58,033 nt of DNA. Origin: Pelagibacteraceae bacterium AG-439-F23. GTDB taxonomy: Bacteria; Pseudomonadota; Alphaproteobacteria; Pelagibacterales; Pelagibacteraceae. Made by a program: the position numbers and the translations under genes. The stretch lies in the NCBI GenBank assembly GCA_003212415.1, contig QCPT01000005.1, positions 1 through 58,033 of the forward strand. Reading direction: 5' to 3'. The notes under the pieces were generated by a model. The model was given only the letters and a program-made list of their open reading frames with translations. It did no database searches and was not told the origin of the DNA. Positions within the stretch are counted from its first letter, which is position 1; each line of letters starts with the position of its first letter. This document shows, one piece after another, positions 25,990 through 35,206 of the stretch.

Positions 25990-27078
25990 ATGGAATATTT
26001 TCTTCCAATAGCAGAAGTTTACGTAAACCTTCCATTAATTTTTATACTTAGTTTAGTTGTTGGAGTCCTTTCAGGTTTATTTGGTGTTGGTGGAGGTTTT
26101 TTAATGACACCATTTTTAATTTTTTTAGGTATCCCACCTTCTTATGCAGTAGCAAATGAAGCTAATAATATTTTAGGAACATCAGTATCAGGTTCTACTA
26201 CACACTATTTAAAAGGAACCTTGGACTACAAAATGGGTTTAATGATTGTAGTCGGTGGTGCAGTTGGAACAATATTAGGAATTATAACTTTTTCTTATTT
26301 CAAAGATATTGGAAAAATCAATATCGTTATTTCTTTAGCATACATGTATATTCTTGCAATTATTGGTACGATAATGCTAGTTCAAGGAGTTAGTGAAATA
26401 GATAGAGCTAGAAGAAAAGTAACAGTAAAGAAAAAACTTCATTATCATTATTGGATACATGGTCTTCCATTTAGAATGAGATTTAAAAAATCTAAATTAT
26501 ACGAAAGTATATTTACACCAATCATTATTGGTCTTCTAGTTGGTTATCTTGCAGCAATTATGGGTATTGGAGGCGCTTTTATTTTAGTTCCAGCCATGAT
26601 TTATATTATTGGTATGCCTACAAAATTAGTTCCAGGAACGTCATTGTTTGTTACAATTTTTGTCAGTGCAATTGTAACAGTTCTCCATGCTTTTTATTAT
26701 GGATCAATAGACCTTATGCTAGTAATGGTTTTAATTCTTGGTTCTATATTAGGAGTTCAGATAGGGCAAAAAATAGGAGAAAAATTTGATAGTTCGCAAT
26801 TCAAAACTATTTTAGCAATTTTATTATTACTAGTTGGTATTGCAATTGCTTATGATGCATTTTTTGCTGAAAAAATAATTAGAGAAGTTTCAGAAACTAA
26901 TGGAACAAAGACATTAAGTGTATTTGCAAAATTTATTAAAGAAATTTCAATAAATGTTCCTGTACTCTACGGTATATTTTCTATTGGTTTGGCGCTTGTG
27001 CTTGGAGTGGGTGCGGCAATAATTAGAAAATTTATTTCAGATGCAAGAAAAAAGTATAAACAAGCTATTAAATCTTAA
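25990..27078 (+). CDS. tauE: TauE/SafE-family exporter
   Basis: Membrane protein of 362 residues with about nine hydrophobic segments and the duplicated family motif: [15 protein letters not shown] (near 30-45) and [18 protein letters not shown] (near 190-207). The family exports sulfite, sulfoacetate or related organosulfur anions, or imports some. With aprBA, xsc and suyAB as neighbours, sulfite export is the best reading. A basic cytoplasmic loop (about 133-165) joins the two halves. The stop overlaps the stop of convergent suyB by 4 bases. Confidence 0.87.
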   Translation: MEYFLPIAEVYVNLPLIFILSLVVGVLSGLFGVGGGFLMTPFLIFLGIPPSYAVANEANNILGTSVSGSTTHYLKGTLDYKMGLMIVVGGAVGTILGIITFSYFKDIGKINIVISLAYMYILAIIGTIMLVQGVSEIDRARRKVTVKKKLHYHYWIHGLPFRMRFKKSKLYESIFTPIIIGLLVGYLAAIMGIGGAFILVPAMIYIIGMPTKLVPGTSLFVTIFVSAIVTVLHAFYYGSIDLMLVMVLILGSILGVQIGQKIGEKFDSSQFKTILAILLLLVGIAIAYDAFFAEKIIREVSETNGTKTLSVFAKFIKEISINVPVLYGIFSIGLALVLGVGAAIIRKFISDARKKYKQAIKS

Positions 27079-28241
27079 GCACTTCTAAAAAGTTTAGTCA
27101 TAATAAATTCTTTATGACCAAGTACTTCAGCGCAAGTTAGACGTCCACTAGCAGCACGAATAGTAGTTTTTATTAATTCATCGCCTGCTTGATCCATGTT
27201 CATTTCTCTTTTTAAGATCTTTGAAACATCTAAATCAATATGTTCTTTCATATTAACAGCAGTACTAGGATTACCTGTTAATTTCACAACAGGTTCAATG
27301 GCATTTCCAATAATATTACCTTGTCCAGTTGGAAATAAATGAATATTAAAACCAGCTGCAGCCTGTAAAGTTAAACATTCTCCAGCAGCTGATGAAGTGT
27401 CCATAAAATATAAACCAGGTCCATTTTTAGGATCTTCAGCCGGAGTTAATACATCGATAAATTTTCTTGATCCAATTTTTTGGAAGTTTCCAAATGCTTT
27501 TTCTTCAATTGTTGTAAGACCACCGGCAATATTACCTGCTGTTGGCTGGCTTTCGGAAAGGTCATTAGTTGCTTCTTTAAGGATAAAATCGTTATAATCA
27601 CTCCAAGTTTTCATAAATTTTTCAGATGCTTCTGGGGTAGCACCTCTAGTAGCGCACACTTTTTCAGCTCCAGTTAACTCTGAAGTTTCTCCAAAACAAA
27701 GATGAACTCCTAATGGTTCTAATTTATCCATTAAATTACCAACTGCCGGATTAGCAGCCATACCTGATGTTGTATCTGACTCACCACATTTAACTGATAT
27801 CCATAAATCGCTTAATGGACACTCTTCTCTTTGTTTCTCAGACGCCCATTGTGAAAATTCTTGTGCTTTTCTAGAAGCTTTCATTATAGTTTCAATATCG
27901 CCAGCTCCTTCAATACTAAAACCTTCAACAGGTTTTCCAGTAGTTGCTATTGCATCAACAATTTTTTTGGTCCACTTTGGTTCTATTCCTATAACAACAC
28001 ATGCTGCTACATTTGGATTTTTTCCTGTTCCAATCATTGTGTCAAAAAATAATTCTAAGTCAGCACCAAATTGAAGTCTTCCATATGCATGAGGTATAGC
28101 AAAAGTACCTTTAATATTATTTGCAACTGCTTCAGCACAAGCATTTGAAATATCATCGACCGGTAGAATTACTACGTGATTTCTAGTTCCAACTCTTTTA
28201 TTTTCTCTTTTATAACCTAAAAAACTTTTTGGGATTTCCAT
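27075..28241 (-). CDS. suyB: Sulfolactate sulfo-lyase large subunit
   Basis: UxaA-family lyase subunit of 388 residues. With SuyA it removes sulfite from (2R)-3-sulfolactate, giving pyruvate. The N-terminus [22 protein letters not shown] and the Cys-bearing motifs [12 protein letters not shown] and LTAAEK-like ELTGAEKVC are as in SuyB; the C-terminal [20 protein letters not shown] is conserved. The close relative altronate dehydratase is the alternative, but the neighbours xsc, tauE and apr favour sulfolactate. It starts 4 bases after suyA. Confidence 0.82.
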   Translation of the reverse strand: MEIPKSFLGYKRENKRVGTRNHVVILPVDDISNACAEAVANNIKGTFAIPHAYGRLQFGADLELFFDTMIGTGKNPNVAACVVIGIEPKWTKKIVDAIATTGKPVEGFSIEGAGDIETIMKASRKAQEFSQWASEKQREECPLSDLWISVKCGESDTTSGMAANPAVGNLMDKLEPLGVHLCFGETSELTGAEKVCATRGATPEASEKFMKTWSDYNDFILKEATNDLSESQPTAGNIAGGLTTIEEKAFGNFQKIGSRKFIDVLTPAEDPKNGPGLYFMDTSSAAGECLTLQAAAGFNIHLFPTGQGNIIGNAIEPVVKLTGNPSTAVNMKEHIDLDVSKILKREMNMDQAGDELIKTTIRAASGRLTCAEVLGHKEFIMTKLFRSA

Positions 28242-28245
28242 AAAA

Positions 28246-28533
28246 TTACCACTTCTTAGTTTTTACATTGTGAACATGAACATGTTCACCTTTTTTAATT
28301 GATTTAACTACTTTACCGATATCATGACCATATTTAATAATAGTATCACCTTCATTAAAGTCGATCATTGCTATTTTATGACCTAATGGAATCTCATTTT
28401 TTGATTGAATTTGTACCGAACTGTCATTTTCCATAACCCAACAGTTACAATCTTGATTTGGTGTAATTTTTTCAATAACAACAACACCCACGTTGTCTTT
28501 TTCATCATGAATTATAATATCTGTATTTGCCAT
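28246..28533 (-). CDS. suyA: Sulfolactate sulfo-lyase small subunit (SAF domain)
   Basis: A SAF-domain protein of 95 residues when started at the ATG at 28533 ([18 protein letters not shown]). An upstream in-frame ATG at 28620 would overlap the xsc promoter region and add 29 residues unlike the family, so I reject it. The end [14 protein letters not shown] is the SAF hallmark (HVHN). It works as the small partner of SuyB and lies 4 bases before it. It is divergent from xsc across 90 bases, so the two sulfite-releasing routes may share one control region. Confidence 0.82.
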   Translation of the reverse strand: MANTDIIIHDEKDNVGVVVIEKITPNQDCNCWVMENDSSVQIQSKNEIPLGHKIAMIDFNEGDTIIKYGHDIGKVVKSIKKGEHVHVHNVKTKKW

Positions 28534-28623
28534 TGTGACGATTTCTTTGTTTGAAATTTTGTGCAATTTATATATGAATTGTCCACTTTGACAATTAAAA
28601 AATATATTTATTAAGGTCATATT

Positions 28624-30408
28624 ATGACGAAAATGACAACTGAAGAATCTTTTATAAAAGTTCTACAAATGCATGGTATAGAACATGCTTTTGGAATTAT
28701 TGGTTCAGCATTCATGCCAATTTCAGATCTATTTCCTAAAGCAGGAATTACTTTTTGGGATGTTGCGCATGAGACTAATGGCGGATTGATTGCTGATGGA
28801 TATACAAGGGCAACAGGAAAAATGTCAATGGTCATTGCTCAAAATGGACCCGGTATAACAGGCTTGGTAACTCCAATTAAAACAGCATATTGGAATCATA
28901 CTCCATTGCTATTAGTAACACCTCAAGCAGCAAATAAAACAATGGGCCAAGGTGGCTTTCAAGAAGTAGAACAAATGAATTTATTTAAAGATATGGTTTG
29001 CTATCAAGAAGAAGTAAGAGACCCTTCAAGAATGGCTGAAGTTTTAAATAGAGTTATAGAAAAAGCAATTAGAGGTTCTGCACCAGCACAAATAAATGTT
29101 CCAAGAGATTATTGGACTCAAGTTGTAGATATAGAATTACCACCGATTGTAAGATTTGAAAGACAAGGTGGAGGAAAATCAGCCATTGATCAAGCTGCAA
29201 AAATTTTGTCAGAAGCAAAATTTCCTGTAATTTTATCAGGAGCAGGAGTTGTTATTGGAAATGCAATAGAAGACTGTAAAAAACTTGCTGAAAAAATAGA
29301 TGCTCCAGTATGTAATGGATACCAACATAATGATAGTTTTCCAGGCAATCATCCTTTAGCAGTAGGACCCCTTGGTTACAATGGATCAAAAGCAGCAATG
29401 GAATTAATTGCTAAAGCTGATGTTGTTTTAGCTTTAGGAACAAGATTGAATCCTTTTTCAACTTTACCTGGTTATGGAATTGATTATTGGCCAAAAAAAG
29501 CAACCATTATCCAAGTGGACATGAATCCCGATAGAATAGGATTAACTAAAAAGGTTACAGTTGGAATATGTGGTGATGCAAAAATGGTTTCTCAACAATT
29601 ATTAGAAAAACTTTCATCTACAGCTGGTGACAATGGAAGAGAAGAAAGAAAAAATCTTATTCATCAAACAAAATCATCATGGTTGCAAACTTTAACAAGT
29701 TTAGACCACGAAGACGATGATCCAGGAACAGTTTGGAATAAAGAAGCAAGAGAAAGAGATAAAGATAGAATGTCACCAAGACAAGCATGGAGAGCCATTC
29801 AAGCTGGAATGCCTGATGATGTTATTATTTCAAGTGATATTGGAAATAACTGTGCAATTGGTAATGCTTACCCAACTTTTGAAAAAGGAAGAAAATACTT
29901 GGCGCCAGGATTATTTGGTCCTTGTGGTTATGGTTTTCCATCTATACTTGGTGCAAAAATTGGATGCCCTGACACGCCAGTTATTGGGTTTGCTGGAGAT
30001 GGAGCATTTGGAATAAGTATGAACGAAATGAGCTCTTGCGCAAGAGAAGATTGGCCTGCAATTTCAATGGTAATATTTAGGAATTATCAGTGGGGAGCAG
30101 AAAAAAGAAATTCAATTTTATGGTTTGACGATAATTTTGTTGGAACTGAACTTGATCCAGAATTAAGTTATGCAAAAGTTGCAACGGCATGTGGTTTAAA
30201 AGGTGTTACAGTAAAAACAATGGAAGAAACAACAAAAGCTATAAAACAATCTTGCGAAGATCAGAAAAAAGGAATAACAACTTTTATTGAAGTTGTTTTA
30301 AATCAAGAATTAGGTGAACCATTCAGAAGAGATGCAATGAAAAAGCCTGTTAAAGTCGCTGGTATAAATAAAGGCGATATGAAGCCTCAAAAATCTCTTG
30401 TTAATTAA
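28624..30408 (+). CDS. xsc: Sulfoacetaldehyde acetyltransferase
   Basis: Thiamin diphosphate enzyme of 594 residues that turns sulfoacetaldehyde and phosphate into acetyl phosphate and sulfite. The N-terminal MHGIEHAFGIIGSAFMPISD and TMGQGGFQEVEQMNLFKDMV are hallmarks of Xsc and separate it from acetolactate synthases. The cofactor-activating Glu is E50 and the diphosphate-binding motif starts at GDG (458-460). It completes the taurine pathway begun by Tpa, 21 kb away. It depends on thiamin, which links it to thiV. No good ribosome binding site is seen. Confidence 0.95.
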   Translation: MTKMTTEESFIKVLQMHGIEHAFGIIGSAFMPISDLFPKAGITFWDVAHETNGGLIADGYTRATGKMSMVIAQNGPGITGLVTPIKTAYWNHTPLLLVTPQAANKTMGQGGFQEVEQMNLFKDMVCYQEEVRDPSRMAEVLNRVIEKAIRGSAPAQINVPRDYWTQVVDIELPPIVRFERQGGGKSAIDQAAKILSEAKFPVILSGAGVVIGNAIEDCKKLAEKIDAPVCNGYQHNDSFPGNHPLAVGPLGYNGSKAAMELIAKADVVLALGTRLNPFSTLPGYGIDYWPKKATIIQVDMNPDRIGLTKKVTVGICGDAKMVSQQLLEKLSSTAGDNGREERKNLIHQTKSSWLQTLTSLDHEDDDPGTVWNKEARERDKDRMSPRQAWRAIQAGMPDDVIISSDIGNNCAIGNAYPTFEKGRKYLAPGLFGPCGYGFPSILGAKIGCPDTPVIGFAGDGAFGISMNEMSSCAREDWPAISMVIFRNYQWGAEKRNSILWFDDNFVGTELDPELSYAKVATACGLKGVTVKTMEETTKAIKQSCEDQKKGITTFIEVVLNQELGEPFRRDAMKKPVKVAGINKGDMKPQKSLVN

Positions 30409-30434
30409 GCTATATTTAAAACAATTTTTTAATT

Positions 30435-31748
30435 GTGTCTAAATATAATTTAGCAAATGATAATGGGTGTGGATGGCTTCAACAACTTCCAAAAAGAATA
30501 AATATTAAAACTTTAAATAAAGATTTAATATCTGATTATTTAATAATAGGAGCCGGATACACAGGCTTATCTACTGCAAGAAAACTATCAGAAATTGATA
30601 ATAGTAAAAAAATAATAATAATTGATGCTCAATTGGCTGGAGAAGGAGGTAGTAGTAGAAATTCAGGATATCTAGTTGATACAACTTTAAATGATGGTTT
30701 TACTTCAAATAAAGATCTTAAAAATTATAAAAAAAAAGTAAAAATTTACGATCTAGGAATAGAAGCCGTTAGAAAATATGTTAAAGAATATCAAGTAGAT
30801 TGTGATTGGAATGATAGTGGAAAATATTTTGCTTCTTCAAAAATAGAAGATGAAAATAGCGCTAAATTATTTAGTAATTTGTTAACAAATTTAAATTTTA
30901 AAAATCAAATTTTATTCAAAGAAGAATTAAAAAAAAGATTAGGAACTTCATTTTATAATGTTGGTGTTTATACAAATGGAGGAATACTCCTTAACCCTGC
31001 AAAACTAGTAAGATCAATGATTGATACTTTGCCAGAAAATGTTGATTTATATGAAAATTCTCAATTATTAAAATGGAAACAGGTGAACAATAGAATTGAA
31101 TGTCAATTTTCAGAAAATAAAATAATTACTAACAATATAATCTTTTGTACTAACGGATTTTTTAGATCATTAAATATTAAAAAAAATTATAATTTTCCAA
31201 TTACTTTAACAGCAAGCATGACAAGACCATTAAGTGATAAAGAATTTCAATCTATTGGTTCTCCTTTAGAATGGGGAGTGCTACCTATAAGACCTATGGG
31301 TGCAACTATAAGATTAACAAAAGATAGAAGAATATTGATAAGAAACACTGCAGAAATTCGAAATCCTAATTTGATGAATGAGAATGATTTAAGTAAAAGA
31401 GTAAAATTACATAATTTAGGAATCAAGAAAAGATTTCCAAATTTACCTGATAATTTGATTGAAGATAGTTGGTCAGGTATAGTTTGTAGAAGTGGCAATA
31501 GTTCTCAAATTTTTGAAAAAATTGATAAAAATATATATGTAGCTGGATGTTATAATGGTTCAGGAATAGGTGTTGGAACATTATTTGGAGAACAAATAGC
31601 AATTATGGCATCAAATCAGCAATCAGGTGAAATTTCTATTATAGATGAAAGAAAAAAACCTAATTGGTTACCCCCGCAGCCCTTTTTAAATGTTGGAATA
31701 TACACTAGACTAGCTTATGAAAGATTTAAAGCTAGGTCTGAAACTTAA
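30435..31748 (+). CDS. FAD-dependent amine/amino-acid oxidase-like protein
   Basis: DAO-family flavoprotein of 437 residues starting at GTG 30435, 26 bases after xsc. The FAD motif is LIIGAGYTGLSTARKL near residues 35-52, followed by GSSRNSGYLVD, similar to the SGRNGG-type motif of gamma-glutamylputrescine oxidases. The C-terminal SGIVCRSGN and GCYNGSGIGVGTLFG close the cofactor site. It would oxidise a secondary or primary amine. No signal peptide. Next comes gpsA with no spacer. The true substrate is unknown. Confidence 0.8.
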   Translation: MSKYNLANDNGCGWLQQLPKRINIKTLNKDLISDYLIIGAGYTGLSTARKLSEIDNSKKIIIIDAQLAGEGGSSRNSGYLVDTTLNDGFTSNKDLKNYKKKVKIYDLGIEAVRKYVKEYQVDCDWNDSGKYFASSKIEDENSAKLFSNLLTNLNFKNQILFKEELKKRLGTSFYNVGVYTNGGILLNPAKLVRSMIDTLPENVDLYENSQLLKWKQVNNRIECQFSENKIITNNIIFCTNGFFRSLNIKKNYNFPITLTASMTRPLSDKEFQSIGSPLEWGVLPIRPMGATIRLTKDRRILIRNTAEIRNPNLMNENDLSKRVKLHNLGIKKRFPNLPDNLIEDSWSGIVCRSGNSSQIFEKIDKNIYVAGCYNGSGIGVGTLFGEQIAIMASNQQSGEISIIDERKKPNWLPPQPFLNVGIYTRLAYERFKARSET

Positions 31749-32708
31749 ATGAAAAAAATTTTAGTCATTGGTGGTGGCGCAATGGGATCAGCATTTACAA
31801 TTCCTTGTCTAGAAAATAAAAATAAAGTTTCAATAACAGAACCTTATAGTAAAAATTTTATTAAAGAACTATCGTCAAAAAAAAAATATCATTCAAGTTT
31901 ACAGATTAATCTTCCAAAAAAATTAAAATTTAGAAAATTCTCTACAAATTTATTGAGAGAAAAATTTGATTTAATAGTAATTGCTCTAAGTCTTAAAGGT
32001 ATTGATTTTATTGGAAAAGAACTAAAAAAATTAAAAATAAAAACTCCAATATTAGTGCTTACAAAAGGATTAAAATACGAAAAAAAAAAAAATAAAATTT
32101 TAACAATTTCAGAACAGTTAAAAAAAAACTACAATGGAATGAATATTTCTGTTTTAAAAGGACCTTGCTTAGCTAAGGAATTAGTAAGAAAAAATCAAAC
32201 TAGCGTTATTATAGCAAACAAAAATATTAAAATTGCTCAATGGATAGGAAATATAATTTCTACCAAATATTATATTATAGAATTTTCTAAAGATATTATA
32301 GGTGTAGAAGTTTGTTCTGCTATAAAAAATATTTATGCAATGATAATTGGAGCAGGTCAAAGTTTAAATACATCTTCAAGTTTATTTCAGAAATCAATAA
32401 TAGAAATGAAATATTTAACCAAATACTTTAAAGGAAAAGAACTAACAACCCTAGGACTCGCAGGTGTTGGTGATTTATATGTTAGCGCAGCAGGCGGCAG
32501 AAATAGTAAAATGGGAAATTATCTAGGAAAAGGATTTACATTTAAAAGTGCAAAAAAAAAGTTTATGCCCAAAGACACAGTCGAGGGAGAGCAATTGGTT
32601 AGAGAGATTGCTCCGTTTATATTAAAAAAGATTAATAAGAAAAAAGTACCTTTAATGATAAAATTATTTAGAACGATTATAAATAATAAAAAACTTATCC
32701 TTAGATAA
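31749..32708 (+). CDS. gpsA: GpsA-like glycerol-3-phosphate dehydrogenase
   Basis: NAD(P)-dependent dehydrogenase of 319 residues. The motifs are the N-terminal GGGAMGSAFTIP, VLTKGLKYE, the catalytic-Lys segment VCSAIKNIYAMIIGAG and the TLGLAGVGDLYVS stretch with GGRNSKMGNYLGKG. It reads as a divergent GpsA: the usual W after GxG is M and the SRN motif is altered. It may be a paralogue that acts on another phosphorylated substrate. The start directly abuts the stop of the FAD oxidoreductase, so the two are co-translated. Confidence 0.75.
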   Translation: MKKILVIGGGAMGSAFTIPCLENKNKVSITEPYSKNFIKELSSKKKYHSSLQINLPKKLKFRKFSTNLLREKFDLIVIALSLKGIDFIGKELKKLKIKTPILVLTKGLKYEKKKNKILTISEQLKKNYNGMNISVLKGPCLAKELVRKNQTSVIIANKNIKIAQWIGNIISTKYYIIEFSKDIIGVEVCSAIKNIYAMIIGAGQSLNTSSSLFQKSIIEMKYLTKYFKGKELTTLGLAGVGDLYVSAAGGRNSKMGNYLGKGFTFKSAKKKFMPKDTVEGEQLVREIAPFILKKINKKKVPLMIKLFRTIINNKKLILR

Positions 32709-32852
32709 CTATATTTTATAGCATAATTTAAGAGTCAACTAAGAGTAGAATGTGATATGCATTTTATTTACCTGATAATCGTTATCAAATACTTTAATAA
32801 ATTAAAAAAAAAACATAAGATGCAAAAATTATTTTTAAGTAAAGGGGGGAAA

Positions 32853-34163
32853 ATGAAATTCTTTAAAATAATATTAATGGTTGCTATTGCAAATCTATTT
32901 GCATTGAGCAATGCAATTTCTGGAAACTATAAAGGACCAGATTTAAGTGGAGAAAAAGTTGTAATCTCTGGACCTTGGTTGGCACCTCAAGATGAGCAGT
33001 TTAGAAAAGTCATCAAAGCATTTACAGATGCAACAGGTGCAACTGTTGAATATGGAGGATCAGATAGCTTTGAACAACAAATAATAATTGATGTTAAAGC
33101 TGGAAGTCCACCTAATTTAGCAATATTTCCACAACCTGGTTTAGCTGCAAACGTAGCTGCACTTGGAGGATTAACTCCACTAGGTAATGATATGAAAAAT
33201 TGGGTCTTAAAAAATTATGCTGCTGGTCAGTCTTGGGTTGATCTAGGAACTTATCCAGACAAAAATGGTAAAAAAGATTTTTTTGGTTTTTTTTACAGAG
33301 TAAATGTTAAAAGCTTAGTTTGGTATTCTCCAGATAATTTTTCAGATAATGGTTATACAGTTCCAAAAACAATGGAAGAACTTATATCTTTAACAGAAAA
33401 AATGGCTTCAGACGGTAATACACCTTGGTGTATTGGATTAGGATCTGGTGATGCAACGGGATGGCCTGCAACAGACTGGATGGAAGATATAATGTTAAGA
33501 ACACATAAACCTGCAGTTTATGATCAATGGGTTACTAATGAAATGCCATTCAATGATAAAAGAGTTATTGAAGCAATGGACTTTTTTGGATCATTTGCTA
33601 AAAATGATAAGTACGTATCTGGCGGATCAAAAGCAGTTGCAACAACTGACTTTAGAGACTCTCCAAAAGGTTTATTTTCATCACCACCGAAGTGTATGAT
33701 GCATAGACAAGCAAGTTTTATACCTGCTTTCTTTCCTGAAGGCGTAAAAGCTGGACAAGACTATGATTTCTTTTATTTTCCATCATATTCTACGAAAGAT
33801 TTAGGAAATCCAGTTTTGGGTGGAGGAACATTGTTCGCTATTACTAAAGACAGTAAAGCTACAAGAGAATTTTTGAATTATTTAGGACATCCTCAGTCTA
33901 ATGAAATTTGGATGGCTATAGATGGTTCTGGATTCTTAAATCCAAACAAACTTATTGATTTAAGCAAACACTCAAGTGATACTTTTAGAGGTTTAAATCA
34001 AATCCTTCTTAATGCTACTACATTCAGATTCGATGGTTCTGACTTGATGCCAGGTGCAATCGGCGCAGGATCCTTCTGGACTGGTATGGTAGATTACACT
34101 AGCGGAAAATCTGCAAAAGAAGTAGCAGATAAAATCCAAGCTAGTTGGGATGCTATAAAATAA
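32853..34163 (+). CDS. aglE: Alpha-glucoside-type sugar-binding protein
   Basis: Periplasmic binding protein of 436 residues from the ATG at 32853, which has a strong ribosome binding site (aaagggggg). A longer in-frame start at 32757 lacks one and would hide the signal peptide. The signal peptide MKFFKIILMVAIANLFALS is cut near ISG. The mature protein is of the large extracellular solute-binding family 1 with KVVISGPWLAPQDEQFRKV and GSPPNLAIFPQPG, as in AglE. The sugar is inferred from aglFGK, GH4 and GH1 neighbours. Confidence 0.85.
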   Translation: MKFFKIILMVAIANLFALSNAISGNYKGPDLSGEKVVISGPWLAPQDEQFRKVIKAFTDATGATVEYGGSDSFEQQIIIDVKAGSPPNLAIFPQPGLAANVAALGGLTPLGNDMKNWVLKNYAAGQSWVDLGTYPDKNGKKDFFGFFYRVNVKSLVWYSPDNFSDNGYTVPKTMEELISLTEKMASDGNTPWCIGLGSGDATGWPATDWMEDIMLRTHKPAVYDQWVTNEMPFNDKRVIEAMDFFGSFAKNDKYVSGGSKAVATTDFRDSPKGLFSSPPKCMMHRQASFIPAFFPEGVKAGQDYDFFYFPSYSTKDLGNPVLGGGTLFAITKDSKATREFLNYLGHPQSNEIWMAIDGSGFLNPNKLIDLSKHSSDTFRGLNQILLNATTFRFDGSDLMPGAIGAGSFWTGMVDYTSGKSAKEVADKIQASWDAIK

Positions 34164-34173
34164 ATATTTAATT

Positions 34174-34203
34174 CAGGCGAACTAAAATCAATTAGTTCGC
34201 CTG
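34174..34203 (+). terminator. Hairpin between aglE and aglF
   Basis: Perfect 11-base arms caggcgaacta (34174-34184) and tagttcgcctg (34193-34203) around an 8-base loop, followed by tttatcg and eight T. It begins 10 bases after the aglE stop. As at tauA/tauB, it should end or protect most transcripts after the binding-protein gene, so that permease genes are read at a lower level. Confidence 0.85.
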
Positions 34204-34222
34204 TTTATCGTTTTTTTTATTT

Positions 34223-35206
34223 GTGACCACAACATCTTTCTTTCTTTATGTATTCTTAGGAATAGTTGTTTGCTTTTCATATTTTCATTTATCCAATTTA
34301 GCTTTAGATTTTTTTTCACAAAAAAATTCTAATAATTTTTTAAAAAAATCAGTTTTAAGACCTTATATTTTCATTGCACCTGCAGTTATAATATTAGTTA
34401 TATTTATTCTTTACCCAGTAGTTGAAACTTTAAGATTAAGCTTTTTTAATAAAACTGGTTTTGAATTTGTAGGAATAAAAAATTATATTTGGGCGGCAAA
34501 AGATCCTGAGTTTAAAAGAGCTATATTAAATAATTTAGGATGGTTATTAGTTGTTCCAACATTAAGTGCTTTTTTTGGTCTAGTTATTGCATATTTGGCA
34601 GATAGATTATGGTGGGGAACAATAGCAAAATCAATAATTTTTATGCCAATGGCAATATCATTTGTAGGTGCAGGTGTTATATGGAAATTTGTATACGATT
34701 ATAGAGGTCCAGGAGACGATCAAATTGGATTTTTAAATGCAGTAGTTGTTTCTTTGGGTTTTGAACCGCAAGCTTGGATGACAATTCCGATTTGGAACAA
34801 TTTATTTTTAATGGCAATAATGATTTGGATACAAACAGGTCTTGCTATGGTTATTTTTAGCGCTGCGCTAAGAGGAATCCCAAAAGAAATGATAGAGGCT
34901 GCAAGAATAGATGGCGCTAGTGAATTTAAAATCTTTACTTCAATTATAATTCCATATTTAGAAAAAACAATTTTAGTAATCTGGACTATTATTACGATCT
35001 TAGTATTAAAAATATTTGATATTATTTTAGCTATGACTAACGGTCAATGGAACACAGAAGTACTTGCGAATTTAATGTATGATTGGATGTTTAGAGGCGG
35101 AGGAGATTCAGGAAGAGGAAGTTTAATGGCCATAGTTATAATGATTGGAGTAATACCTATAATGATTTGGAATATTCGAAGACACAAAGAGGATGAAAAA
35201 TCATAA
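34223..35206 (+). CDS. aglF: Alpha-glucoside ABC permease AglF-like
   Basis: MalF/AglF-type inner-membrane permease of 327 residues. The start I use is GTG 34223, 20 bases after the hairpin, giving an N-terminal extra helix (TSFFLYVFLGIVVCFSYF). Six further helices follow, with the EAA loop around AARIDGASEFKIFTSIIIPY. It pairs with AglG to form the channel driven by AglK. The last base of its stop is the first base of the aglG start. Confidence 0.87.
   Translation: MTTTSFFLYVFLGIVVCFSYFHLSNLALDFFSQKNSNNFLKKSVLRPYIFIAPAVIILVIFILYPVVETLRLSFFNKTGFEFVGIKNYIWAAKDPEFKRAILNNLGWLLVVPTLSAFFGLVIAYLADRLWWGTIAKSIIFMPMAISFVGAGVIWKFVYDYRGPGDDQIGFLNAVVVSLGFEPQAWMTIPIWNNLFLMAIMIWIQTGLAMVIFSAALRGIPKEMIEAARIDGASEFKIFTSIIIPYLEKTILVIWTIITILVLKIFDIILAMTNGQWNTEVLANLMYDWMFRGGGDSGRGSLMAIVIMIGVIPIMIWNIRRHKEDEKS

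Noticed and set aside
28534..28620. N-terminal extension of suyA to an ATG at 28620
   Set aside because: It would reach to 3 bases from the xsc start and add a Cys/Phe-rich stretch unlike SAF proteins; the inner ATG gives the normal family N-terminus.
32757..32852. Earlier start for aglE
   Set aside because: It has no ribosome binding site and would bury the signal peptide; the ATG at 32853 has a strong site directly before it.
34298..34360. Possible frameshift near the N-terminus of aglF because of the extra helix
   Set aside because: The frame is continuous from GTG 34223 and extra N-terminal helices are usual in MalF-type permeases.
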